64,000 bases of DNA from the NCBI GenBank assembly GCA_023430465.1, contig JAEZAM010000039.1:17500-81499 (forward strand), read 5' to 3'. Each line of letters begins with the position of its first letter. Position 1 is the stretch's first letter. Below the pieces are notes generated by a model, which was given only the letters and a program-made list of their open reading frames with translations, was not told the DNA's origin and ran no database searches. The translations under genes were made by a program, and so were the position numbers. Below, piece by piece: positions 18,215 through 26,123 of this stretch. This DNA is from Bacteroidota bacterium (GTDB taxonomy: Bacteria > Bacteroidota > Bacteroidia > Chitinophagales > Chitinophagaceae).

Positions 18215-19123
18215 ATGGTACTCTCCATCGACCAACTGACAAAAAAATACGGGTCCATCACTGCACTGAATGCCGTGAGCTTTGATGTACCGCCAGGCAG
18301 CGTGTTTGGTATCCTGGGGCCAAACGGTAGTGGGAAAACAACGTTACTAGGTATCGTGATGGATGTGCTGAAGGCAACCTCCGGCCGCTTTACCTGGGAG
18401 GGTAACAACAACAGTGCGGCGCACAGACGTGAGATCGGTACGCTCCTCGAGACGCCGAATTTTTATCATTACCTGAGTGGGGAGGCAAATCTGCGGATTG
18501 CTGCAAAGATCAAGCAGCGCGGCGAGAACGATATCGAGAAAGTGCTTCACATGGTGAACCTCTATGAGCGGCGCAAATCGAAGTTCAGCAGCTACTCGCT
18601 GGGTATGAAGCAACGCCTTGCCATCGCCTCGGCTTTGCTGGGTGACCCCGCTATCCTGGTGTTTGATGAACCAACGAATGGCCTGGATCCGGCAGGTATC
18701 GCCGAGATCAGGGATCTTATCAGGCAACTCAACCGCCAGGGTAAAACGATCATTATGGCCAGCCATATCCTTGATGAAGTAGAACGTGTTTGTTCACACG
18801 TTGCCATTATCCAGCGGGGCGTACTGAAAACACTTGGCACAGTCTCATCTGTACTGTCCGGAGCAGAGGGGGGTGGAAACTATTTCGAGATATCCGCACC
18901 CGATCTCGATGCGCTTGCACAATCGATCCGGCAAATGCCCGGTATACTGGGAGTGGTAGCAACGGATGTAGCCCTGGAAATACAGGCGGCAGATACTGTT
19001 GATGCGGCATCTGTAAATGCCTGGTGTTTTCAACAGGGTATAACATTGCATTTGCTTACTCCACGAAAGAAAAATCTTGAAGCCCGCTTCCTCGAGATCA
19101 CCGGCACAAAAAGCGATCGTTAA
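18215..19123 (+). CDS. ABC transporter ATP-binding protein
   Basis: A nucleotide-binding subunit of about 302 residues from the ATG at 18215; an upstream in-frame start at 18167 lies inside the T-rich repeat and is rejected. It shows Walker A GPNGSGKTT, signature YSLGMKQRLAIA, Walker B ILVFDEPTNGLDP and an H-loop in MASHILDEVERV. The sequence type is that of ABC-2 exporters (bacitracin/Nat-like, DrrA-type). It works with the permease encoded 18 bases downstream; cargo unknown. Confidence 0.93.
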   Translation: MVLSIDQLTKKYGSITALNAVSFDVPPGSVFGILGPNGSGKTTLLGIVMDVLKATSGRFTWEGNNNSAAHRREIGTLLETPNFYHYLSGEANLRIAAKIKQRGENDIEKVLHMVNLYERRKSKFSSYSLGMKQRLAIASALLGDPAILVFDEPTNGLDPAGIAEIRDLIRQLNRQGKTIIMASHILDEVERVCSHVAIIQRGVLKTLGTVSSVLSGAEGGGNYFEISAPDLDALAQSIRQMPGILGVVATDVALEIQAADTVDAASVNAWCFQQGITLHLLTPRKKNLEARFLEITGTKSDR

Positions 19124-19141
19124 TCACCAACAAGATCAACT

Positions 19142-19939
19142 ATGTTACGTTTATTCCAGATAGAATGGATGAAGATCAAGACCTACAGGACATTCTGGCT
19201 CCTGTTTGTCGGCTTCCTCGTCACCTTTCCATTGACGCTTTATTTTTTCGCTACAAAATTCAATGAAGGCTCCGGCAACCAGCAGGAGGAGTTGTTGAAA
19301 TCGCTGATGGGTAATCCGTTTTCCTTTCCTCGCGCCTGGCTTTCGTCGGCATATTTTGGCGGATTGTTTTTCGTGATGATTGGCATGCTCTTCATCCTGC
19401 TGATCACGAACGAGGTTCAGTACAGAACACACCGACAGAATATCATCGATGGCTGGAGCAGGATGGACTTCCTCGCGGCAAAGTTTACGATGCTGGTGTT
19501 TTTCGTGCTTGTGTCCACGGCACTGGTATTTATCAGCGGTTTCTGGATCGGGAGCATGTATCCTGCGGAAGGAACGAGCTATCGTGATGGCCTCCACTAT
19601 GTGGGCTATTTTGCACTGATGGCGACTATTTACCTGGCCGTTGCCTCTGTGATCGCCATCCTGGTAAAACGAACGGGACTCAGCATCATTATTTATTTTG
19701 GCATCGTGTGCATCGCAGATAACCTGCTTTGGCTGATGCTGACCAAGAACAACAGCCAGGCCGGCTATTTCCTGCCGCTGGAAACCGGCGATTCGCTGCT
19801 GCCGAATCCGTTCAAGCCAAAAGCGATGGAAAAAAGAACCCTGGCCGACAGTACACTGGTCATGGCAGCGATCGCCTACATCGCGTTATTTGGATTCCTG
19901 ATCCGCAATTATTTTCAACGAACAGATCTCAAAACCTGA
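19142..19939 (+). CDS. ABC-2 type transporter permease
   Basis: A 265-residue membrane protein with about six hydrophobic spans, such as FWLLFVGFLVTFPLTLYFF, FFVMIGMLFILLITNEV and MLVFFVLVSTALVFISGFW. The motif EVQYRTHRQNIIDGWSR between spans two and three is typical of ABC-2 permeases. It pairs with the preceding ATPase. The next gene, for a carboxypeptidase, starts six bases downstream. Confidence 0.9.
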   Translation: MLRLFQIEWMKIKTYRTFWLLFVGFLVTFPLTLYFFATKFNEGSGNQQEELLKSLMGNPFSFPRAWLSSAYFGGLFFVMIGMLFILLITNEVQYRTHRQNIIDGWSRMDFLAAKFTMLVFFVLVSTALVFISGFWIGSMYPAEGTSYRDGLHYVGYFALMATIYLAVASVIAILVKRTGLSIIIYFGIVCIADNLLWLMLTKNNSQAGYFLPLETGDSLLPNPFKPKAMEKRTLADSTLVMAAIAYIALFGFLIRNYFQRTDLKT

Positions 19940-19945
19940 TTTATC

Positions 19946-20857
19946 ATGACCACAATACCTCCGTCGCTAAACCCTGGAGACACCATCGGTATTGTCTGCC
20001 CTGCGGGCTACATGGACGCAGGCAAACTGGCAGAATGCATCCGTGTGCTCACTGAAGAGTGGGGCTATAAGGTGAGGCTGGGCGCTACAGTGGGAGGGAG
20101 TTCAACAACCTATTTTTCCGGCACAGACGACGAGCGGTTGAATGATCTCCAGGCCATGCTCGATGACCGGGAGATCAAAGCCGTACTATGCGGCCGCGGC
20201 GGTTATGGCACAGGCCGGATCATCGACCGGATCAATTTCCGCAAGTTTCGCAAGCATCCCAAATGGATCATCGGTTTCAGCGACATCACGATCTTACATA
20301 CACATATCTATGGCAGGTTTGGCATATCAACCCTGCATGCCCCCATGGGCGCGGCGTTCAATGATGCCGGCTACGTATCGCGATATGTGCAGTCGCTGAA
20401 AGGTGCCATCCAGGGCAGAAAGGCGAGATATGAATGTGAGGCACATGAACTAAACAGAACCGGGATAGCGGCAGGCGAGGTGATCGGAGGAAACCTGGCG
20501 TTGCTGGCACATGTGATCGGGACAAGATCAGATTTCTCTACAAAGGGAAAAATACTCTTCATTGAAGATGTGGGTGAATACATCTATAGCGTTGACCGGA
20601 TGATGCACCAGTTGAAGCGAAGTGGTAAACTGGATAAGCTCGCGGGTTTACTTGTAGGAGGCTTCACCGACATGAAAGATACGGAACGCCCATTTGGTGC
20701 TGAAGTATACTCGTTGATTGCTGACCTGGTGGCAGAGTACGATTACCCCGTTAGCTTCAATTTCCCCGTAAGTCATGGCAAGGAAAACTATGCACTGAAG
20801 ATCGGTGCCCTGTATGATCTGAAAGTGATGAAAGACCGGGTATTGCTGTCAGAGTAA
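19946..20857 (+). CDS. S66 family LD-carboxypeptidase (LdcA/MccF-like)
   Basis: A 303-residue S66 serine peptidase. The nucleophile Ser is in IIGFSDITILH, the catalytic Glu is likely in FIEDVGEYIYSVDRM, and His in VSHGKENYAL. The start SLNPGDTIGIVCPAGYM is characteristic. LdcA enzymes trim the terminal D-Ala from murein tetrapeptides during recycling, while MccF relatives inactivate microcin-like peptide-nucleotides. There is no signal peptide, so it is cytoplasmic. It is the third gene in the ABC exporter operon (gap of six bases), which could fit either recycling or self-immunity; recycling is the default reading. Confidence 0.92.
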   Translation: MTTIPPSLNPGDTIGIVCPAGYMDAGKLAECIRVLTEEWGYKVRLGATVGGSSTTYFSGTDDERLNDLQAMLDDREIKAVLCGRGGYGTGRIIDRINFRKFRKHPKWIIGFSDITILHTHIYGRFGISTLHAPMGAAFNDAGYVSRYVQSLKGAIQGRKARYECEAHELNRTGIAAGEVIGGNLALLAHVIGTRSDFSTKGKILFIEDVGEYIYSVDRMMHQLKRSGKLDKLAGLLVGGFTDMKDTERPFGAEVYSLIADLVAEYDYPVSFNFPVSHGKENYALKIGALYDLKVMKDRVLLSE

Positions 20858-20927
20858 GTTGGCGAAGTCAAACCGGGATAGATTCATTTTCCTGCTTTTT
20901 AACTAATTTCATTACCATATCATCGCT

Positions 20928-21338
20928 ATGAAAGCAATCAACAGGAGAAACTTCATTGTCGCCGCTTCAGCCCTTGCCCTGGCACCCGTTGCTGTTGCAG
21001 GGAAAACGACACAACCTAAAAAATCATCGAACTTGGTACACCACGTTTTTTTCTGGCTGAAAAGCCCCGGCAGCGCCGCAGATCGTAAACAGTTAATGGA
21101 AGGACTTCGGACGCTGAAAGGAATCAAGGAAGTGAAAAAATTATTGATCGGTACCCCCGCATCTACCGAAAAGCGTGAGGTGGTGGACAATAGCTATGAC
21201 GTGTCCGAATTGATGTATTTCGACAACCTCGAAGACCAGGCTGCGTACCAGGTTCATCCTATTCATAAGGCGTTCGTTGATAAATACAGCCACCTCTGGG
21301 AAAGGGTCGTGGTGTATGATATGCTCATCGCTGAATAG
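20928..21338 (+). CDS. Exported Dabb (stress-responsive A/B barrel) protein
   Basis: A 136-residue protein with a Tat-like leader (NRRNFIVAASALALAPVAVA) followed by a Dabb ferredoxin-like barrel: LVHHVFFWLKSPGS, then LRTLKGIKEVKKLLIGTPA and SELMYFDNLEDQAAYQVHPIHKAF. Dabb domains (PF07876) form dimeric barrels that can bind small hydrophobic molecules or haem-like ligands. The twin-arginine leader suggests export in folded form. It lies 70 bases after the LdcA gene and just before a hydrolase. No function is assigned. Confidence 0.85.
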   Translation: MKAINRRNFIVAASALALAPVAVAGKTTQPKKSSNLVHHVFFWLKSPGSAADRKQLMEGLRTLKGIKEVKKLLIGTPASTEKREVVDNSYDVSELMYFDNLEDQAAYQVHPIHKAFVDKYSHLWERVVVYDMLIAE

Positions 21339-21342
21339 AAAA

Positions 21343-22176
21343 ATGTTGACGGAACGTTCTCCTGAAAAACGTCGCCGCTTCCGGCGATGGAAGCGCTGGC
21401 TGCTCGGCATCGTTGCGGTATATGTTGCTGGTGGTATAGCTCTCTGGGCATTCCAGGATAAGCTTTTATTCCGCCCCGTCGTACTGGAGCAGGATTATAC
21501 CTTCAACTTTGCTACGCCGTTTGAAGAAATCAATCTTCCGGTCACTGAGGAAAAAAATCTCAATATAATTCAGTTCAAAGTTCCCGACTCCCTTACACGG
21601 GGTATCGTGTTGTTCTTCCATGGCAACAGGGAAAATGTGGAGCGGTACGCGCCTGCGGTGCAGGAATTTGTAAAGCACAATTATGAGGTGTGGATGCCGG
21701 ACTATCCGGGTTTTGGTAAATCAACCGGCGAGAGAACCGAACAGATCATGTATGATGATGCGGCCTTGCTGTTCAAAATGGCGAAGTCTGTTATGAATCC
21801 GGACAGCATCATCATCTACGGCAGGTCGATGGGTACTGGCGTTGCAGCACACCTGGCGTCCCGTGTTGATTGCCGGCGCCTCCTGCTGGAAGCGCCGTAC
21901 TATAGCATGCATGCACTCATGCAGCACTATGCCTTTATTTACCCGGTATCGTGGATCGCCAAATATGAATTTCCCACTTATGCATACCTGCCGGAAGTGG
22001 ATGCGCCCATCACTATTTTTCATGGCACCAGCGATGAAGTGATACCATACAGTCATGCTGTTCGACTGGCAAAGGTCAAACCGGGTATTCAGCTTATCAC
22101 CATCAAAGATGGCGGACACAACGATATTTCCACCACACCGGACTATCTTGCGCAGTTGGATGCTATGCTGAAGTAA
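21343..22176 (+). CDS. Membrane-anchored alpha/beta hydrolase (Bem46/FrsA-like), copy 1
   Basis: About 277 residues from the ATG at 21343, four bases after the Dabb stop; a longer start at 21277 overlaps that gene and is unlikely. A basic N-terminus and one transmembrane helix (LLGIVAVYVAGGIALWAF) lead into an alpha/beta hydrolase. The oxyanion loop is LFFHGNRENV, the nucleophile Ser lies in YGRSMGTG, the acid Asp in HGTSDEVIP and the His in GGHNDI. It is a clear paralogue of the hydrolase at 28207. It converges on oxyR and their 3' ends overlap by 14 bases. Substrate unknown. Confidence 0.88.
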   Translation: MLTERSPEKRRRFRRWKRWLLGIVAVYVAGGIALWAFQDKLLFRPVVLEQDYTFNFATPFEEINLPVTEEKNLNIIQFKVPDSLTRGIVLFFHGNRENVERYAPAVQEFVKHNYEVWMPDYPGFGKSTGERTEQIMYDDAALLFKMAKSVMNPDSIIIYGRSMGTGVAAHLASRVDCRRLLLEAPYYSMHALMQHYAFIYPVSWIAKYEFPTYAYLPEVDAPITIFHGTSDEVIPYSHAVRLAKVKPGIQLITIKDGGHNDISTTPDYLAQLDAMLK

Positions 22177-23119
22177 GCTCTTCAGAGATTGGAATTACTT
22201 TCCTGGGTTTGTTGTTCTTCACCTCAACGGGAATGGTGGCCAGTATTTCCTGGCGCAGTGCATCGATCAGTCGTTTCTTGACAAAGTCGCGATGAACCAC
22301 CAGGCTGACTTCCCGCATGGGAGCAGGGGCGCGGAAGGGCCGGATAAGTTGAAGTTGTCTGGGTGGCATGTCGAGTGTGGCAAGCTGGGGAATGATGGTG
22401 ATGCCATCATTCAATTCTACCATTCGTCGCAAGGTTTCAATACTTCCTGCTTCATAGTCGAAATTGCTGCTTTCCTTGCCCATCTTCCGAAGTTCACAGA
22501 GATTCACGATCTGTGCCCGGAAACAATGCCCTTCTTCCAGCAGCCATAGCTTATCCGGATCGATGTCCTGGGGGAGTACATAAGTTTTCTGATATACACT
22601 GTTTTTTTTTGCCACATAGGCCATCAATTCCTCGTAGAACAGTACGGTCTCGGATATACCGGTTTCCTGCAGCGGAGTCACCAACAGGCCGGCATCGATA
22701 CGGCCGTCACGTAAACGCGAAATGATCAGCTCGGTCACCATTTCATGCACTACCAACTTGACGCCGGGATATTTCTTCATGAAAGGGTTGACGAAGAGCG
22801 GCAGCAGGTAGGGAGCGAGTGTGGGGATGATGGCGATGCGCAGTTCGCCGTTCAAAAATCCTTTTTTCTCGTTGATTGATTCCAGGAGTTTATTGCGTTC
22901 CAGGATGATCCGGCGGGCATGGGCGATAATTTCCAGGCCAGGCTCAGTGGGGACTACGGGCTGCTTGCTACGGTCAAAGATCTTGACATCCAGCTCTTCC
23001 TCCAGCTTTTGAACCTGCATACTGAGGGTAGGCTGGGTGACAAAGCAATCTGCGGCGGCAGTGGCAAAATGGCGATGCCGGTCGATGGCAAGCACGTATT
23101 CCAGTTGGGTCAGTGTCAT
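22163..23119 (-). CDS. oxyR: LysR-type peroxide sensor OxyR
   Basis: A 318-residue LysR regulator from the ATG at 23117-23119; a further upstream start at 23152 is less likely. The N-terminal HTH is TQLEYVLAIDRHRHFATAA... with QPTLSMQVQKLEEELDVKIFDR. The effector domain carries GHCFRAQIVNLC, where the two cysteines fall at residues 199 and 208, the same numbers as the redox pair of E. coli OxyR. It should sense hydrogen peroxide by forming a disulfide and then activate catalase, Dps and related genes; none of those lies in the window. Transcription runs toward the hydrolase. See the divergent small RNA candidate. Confidence 0.95.
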   Translation of the reverse strand: MTLTQLEYVLAIDRHRHFATAAADCFVTQPTLSMQVQKLEEELDVKIFDRSKQPVVPTEPGLEIIAHARRIILERNKLLESINEKKGFLNGELRIAIIPTLAPYLLPLFVNPFMKKYPGVKLVVHEMVTELIISRLRDGRIDAGLLVTPLQETGISETVLFYEELMAYVAKKNSVYQKTYVLPQDIDPDKLWLLEEGHCFRAQIVNLCELRKMGKESSNFDYEAGSIETLRRMVELNDGITIIPQLATLDMPPRQLQLIRPFRAPAPMREVSLVVHRDFVKKRLIDALRQEILATIPVEVKNNKPRKVIPISEELTSA

Positions 23120-23152
23120 AAATAAAATTGATAACGATATAAAGTTAATCAA

Positions 23153-23184
23153 TTTGGATTATGCCCACATTTGACCGAAATTTG
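23153..23184 (+). promoter_or_regulatory. Putative promoter divergent from oxyR
   Basis: TTTG at 23153-23156 lies 20 bases before GAAATTTG (23177-23184), seven of eight positions of TAnnTTTG. It points away from oxyR and toward the terminator at 23243-23275, with no protein gene between them. Confidence 0.45.
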
Positions 23185-23189
23185 CCCTT

Positions 23190-23275
23190 GTAAATGCACG
23201 TCGAATAACGTAGCAGTTATAGTTGGTTAAGGTTTAATGGTAAGCTCCTGTAGGTAATACTGCAGGGGCTTTTTT
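23190..23275 (+). ncRNA. Candidate small RNA divergent from oxyR (OxyS-like position)
   Basis: A span of about 85 bases between a promoter-like site and an intrinsic terminator holds no ORF of note. A small hairpin, ATAAC/GTTAT (23205-23220), precedes the terminator hairpin, as in many compact bacterial small RNAs. Its position matches that of E. coli OxyS, which is divergently transcribed from oxyR, but no sequence similarity to OxyS is claimed. The ends are estimates. Confidence 0.45.
23243..23275 (+). terminator. Rho-independent terminator with no upstream gene
   Basis: A ten-base-pair stem AGCTCCTGTA / TGCAGGGGCT (23243-23252 with 23261-23270, two GU pairs) is followed by six T. The T-run is only on the plus strand, while both flanking genes are on the minus strand. 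So it must end some other plus-strand transcript. Confidence 0.75.
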
Positions 23276-23296
23276 ATTTGGAGGGTGATAACAGTC

Positions 23297-23331
23297 TGGA
23301 GTGTGGAGTGTGAAGTGCGAAGTGCGGAGCA
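23297..23331. repeat. Degenerate 7-base tandem repeat
   Basis: Five units of the form YGRAGTG (TGGAGTG, TGGAGTG, TGAAGTG, CGAAGTG, CGGAGCA) run head to tail between the terminator and the next gene. Simple-sequence arrays like this recur in this genome. Confidence 0.7.
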
Positions 23332-23360
23332 GTCAGCATAAGTAACCCTGTTCCCTTCCA

Positions 23361-24350
23361 TCACCAACCCGGCCCCTGGTACTGGTAAGCCAACACAAAG
23401 GCCACCGTTGCCCAGAAGATGATCACCGGGATGATCCGCTTACCGGAATACAGGTAGGTACAGGCATGAAAAGCGGCCATCGGCACCATCGCCATGATCC
23501 AGTTCTCAAACGTTCCAGTTGTATTTACAAACGGCAGCAACAGCGCCGCCAGCAGGTAGAGCAATAAGAGGCTCCAGCCCTTCCGCACATTGATCAGCAT
23601 GCGGCGGAGGTTCTCCTGCACATAATACCCCCCGATCAGGAAAGGTAACATCACCAGGAATATACTTCCCGCCAGCCAGGCCGACTGCCGCAATGAGGGC
23701 ATGCCCAGCGTGATATGAGGTATGAACTCATCCCAGCTCCATTGCCCGTCAATGACCGTGTAGATGGCATAAAAATAAAAGGGCGTGGTGATACCCAGTA
23801 TGCAGATCAGCCACTCATTTACCCGGAACGGGCGCATCACCGCCAGCGCCAGCAATATCCAGACAATAAAGGTGAGTGACGATACAAACAGGAAACCCGC
23901 AATACCAAGCGCCAACCCGATATTATAAATCGATCCTTTTGCATTCTGCTGGTTGTATATGCCAAACAGGGCGGAAAGAATAAACAACAGGATACTGTTG
24001 ATCAGCAGGGGCGCTGAGAATATGTTCCAGACCGGCAACAACGAGGTGATCAGCATATAGGCCAGGCCGGGCAGGTAAGTTGATTTCGTCATCATCCGCT
24101 GGGAATTGATGAACCTGTTCAATACTACGGCCTGGAGAAACAAAAAGCCAAAGGTGAGCAGGGGATAGAACAGCGGAAACCCTTTCGCCACAGGATCCAG
24201 GAAACGAAGTATGGCCGTGAACAGGATACCATCTGCCGGTCGCTCTACCGGCATCTGGGGATGTACAAACATCGGCAGTTTGAGCAGGATGCCGGCTACC
24301 AGCAGCAACACAAGGTTGATGGGATTTTTCTGTTTGAATACGCCGATCAC
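23361..24350 (-). CDS. Polytopic membrane protein, DUF6427-like
   Basis: A 329-residue integral membrane protein with about eight to ten spans (for example INLVLLLVAGILLKLPMFV, AYMLITSLLPVWNIF, LALGIAGFLFVSSLTFIVWI). The early motif LPMFVHPQMPVERPADG and the later FRVNEWLICILGITTPFYFYAIY match what I recall of Bacteroidota-specific DUF6427 proteins, which have no known function. It lies 30 bases downstream of the exported protein gene at 24381-25901 on the same strand, suggesting an operon. Confidence 0.75.
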   Translation of the reverse strand: MIGVFKQKNPINLVLLLVAGILLKLPMFVHPQMPVERPADGILFTAILRFLDPVAKGFPLFYPLLTFGFLFLQAVVLNRFINSQRMMTKSTYLPGLAYMLITSLLPVWNIFSAPLLINSILLFILSALFGIYNQQNAKGSIYNIGLALGIAGFLFVSSLTFIVWILLALAVMRPFRVNEWLICILGITTPFYFYAIYTVIDGQWSWDEFIPHITLGMPSLRQSAWLAGSIFLVMLPFLIGGYYVQENLRRMLINVRKGWSLLLLYLLAALLLPFVNTTGTFENWIMAMVPMAAFHACTYLYSGKRIIPVIIFWATVAFVLAYQYQGPGW

Positions 24351-24380
24351 GGATAGTGGATGGTTGTGGTTAGTTCGGTT

Positions 24381-25901
24381 TTAATTATAATCTACCTTGG
24401 CAAAACAAATGAGGTTTCGGTGAACACAGGGTATGATGATCTGCCTTGAGCTGACCTGTCTCGCATATTTTGGCATGAAATCATAGCCCCTGTCCAGGTT
24501 CTTCAATGTCGGGTTCCGGTTTACCTGTCCGTTCGGATCCACGCTGTAATCATTCAGCAGCAGTACCCTTCGTTCCGGGTTGTTGAACAGGAAGTGCAGT
24601 TGCCCACCGGTGATCATCAGCTGGTAAGAGATCAGGTCATCAGTCTGATCATCAAATTGCTCCTTCGCGATCACGCTGCTCCATTCCAGTTTGCCCTGGT
24701 TGCTGAAAGACAAGATAGCAATATTATCTGCCTGGTACCTAACATTCTGGAAATCATTGTACCTGTTTCCCCAAAAATTACCGTAGTAAGGCGAGTAGTA
24801 ATAGTAATCATACGAACGCATATACGGTGAGCCATACAAATAGTTCCACCTGTTCCAGCTTCCTCCACGCGAGGTGGTGTAAAAAGCTTCGCTGCTGATG
24901 ATCACCCCGCCGTCTTTCCGGGTGATTATATTGCGGATAAAATAGTCGTTGAAAGCGGTCCGTGTGCCTGCATTGCCTCTTGCTTCGCGTTTGAGGTCTT
25001 CACTGAATGTCACGGTATCCTGTACCAGGGGGCGGCCCTGCTTTTTATCCCATATATAAAGGAAATAGCCTTCGGCATTGCCCCGGCGCTTGGTGTAAAA
25101 GAAAGATGTCAAAAAGTACCGGTGGTTGCTGTTATCAGGCTTGATGTGGATCTCGTCCAGGTAAATTTTATCAGTACTCAGCGCGTTCACCATGAAGCTG
25201 TCGGCCTGTGCATGTTTGACCACAAATGCAGCGTAGCCGATATTTTCATTGTTCACCCGGTCAAACTTGGTAAAGATCATATCTCCTTCGTTATCCAGGT
25301 GAAATTCGTTGAGATAGTCATTGCGGTCATCCATCGGCATACTAAGCCGGCTGCGTTTGAGCACATCCAGTTTATCGTTGAGGAGCACAGTGGAGATCAT
25401 GTAATTCCGTTTGTTCTTGGAATTGATCTTGAATACCATGATGCGGCTTTTGTCTTCACTGGAGATGACAGAGTAGATCTTGTTGTCGGCTCCAAAGTTT
25501 ACCTGCGTTGTGTCCAGTTCGATCAGTTCCCCGATCTTCTGCCCGTTTCCGTCAATTCGCGCAGCTACGCAATGAATGATGTTGCGTTTGCGGTATTGGT
25601 AGATCATGTAACTGAAATCGGAATAGGGGAAGAAATCGACGTTGATAACCTTGTCATTATCCGGCAGGTAATCCTGCTCTACCTTGGCGATCTGCTTCAT
25701 ATCGTTATCAAGCACCGATATCCAGTTCTTGTTGCGCATGCTCTTATATATGAGAAAATTCCCGCTGATCTTGCCTACAATATCAAAATTCATCCGGCGG
25801 GTATCATCCTTTTCCGCTTCGGAATAGGTGATCCGCTGACCATAAGCCGTACCAGAGACCAACAGGATTACCAAGAGAAACAACCAACTTCCCCTCATCA
25901 T
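24381..25901 (-). CDS. Exported protein of unknown function with Tyr-rich segment
   Basis: A 506-residue protein with a Sec signal (WLFLLVILLVSGTAYG, cut before QRITY). The mature chain is a run of beta-strand pairs of propeller-like character (ISVLDNDMKQIAKVEQDYL, SYMIYQYRKRNIIHCVAARID, RIMVFKINSKNKRNYMIST). Near residues 360-390 there is an unusual aromatic patch (GSPYMRSYDYYYYSPYYG). I do not recognise a catalytic motif. It is probably periplasmic or surface-bound. It shares an operon with the membrane protein downstream. Confidence 0.8.
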   Translation of the reverse strand: MMRGSWLFLLVILLVSGTAYGQRITYSEAEKDDTRRMNFDIVGKISGNFLIYKSMRNKNWISVLDNDMKQIAKVEQDYLPDNDKVINVDFFPYSDFSYMIYQYRKRNIIHCVAARIDGNGQKIGELIELDTTQVNFGADNKIYSVISSEDKSRIMVFKINSKNKRNYMISTVLLNDKLDVLKRSRLSMPMDDRNDYLNEFHLDNEGDMIFTKFDRVNNENIGYAAFVVKHAQADSFMVNALSTDKIYLDEIHIKPDNSNHRYFLTSFFYTKRRGNAEGYFLYIWDKKQGRPLVQDTVTFSEDLKREARGNAGTRTAFNDYFIRNIITRKDGGVIISSEAFYTTSRGGSWNRWNYLYGSPYMRSYDYYYYSPYYGNFWGNRYNDFQNVRYQADNIAILSFSNQGKLEWSSVIAKEQFDDQTDDLISYQLMITGGQLHFLFNNPERRVLLLNDYSVDPNGQVNRNPTLKNLDRGYDFMPKYARQVSSRQIIIPCVHRNLICFAKVDYN

Positions 25902-26082
25902 AATAATCTGATTTTTTGCGTATTAAAGTTACCATTTGCCACCGAATTGATAGCAGAATTATTGTTATGGAGATGCCATAATCACCAGGATTACATCAAC
26001 GCTAACGGTTGTGTGTAAATTGTCAGCCGGGCGCCGGATGCAATCTTTTAACACCGTGTTCGTTATAACCTGTTTTTGCCTA

Positions 26083-26090
26083 TACCTTTG
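26083..26090 (+). promoter_or_regulatory. Promoter -7 box of kup
   Basis: TACCTTTG at 26083-26090 is an exact TAnnTTTG match. The -33 region is weak (TTCG at 26059-26062, 20 bases away). Transcription would start near 26097, leaving a leader of about 27 bases before the GTG start. Confidence 0.55.
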
Positions 26091-26123
26091 TAGACGCATC
26101 GTCGCATATATCAACACCTTCAC

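Noticed and set aside
23216..23275. tRNA-like segment near 23220-23275
   Set aside because: The sequence has a GGTAA-like patch but no clover-leaf arms, no T-loop consensus and ends in a T-run terminator.
25122..26018. A 298-codon open frame on the plus strand
   Set aside because: It lies antisense to the exported protein gene at 24381-25901, has no family motif, and arises from the codon bias of the real gene.
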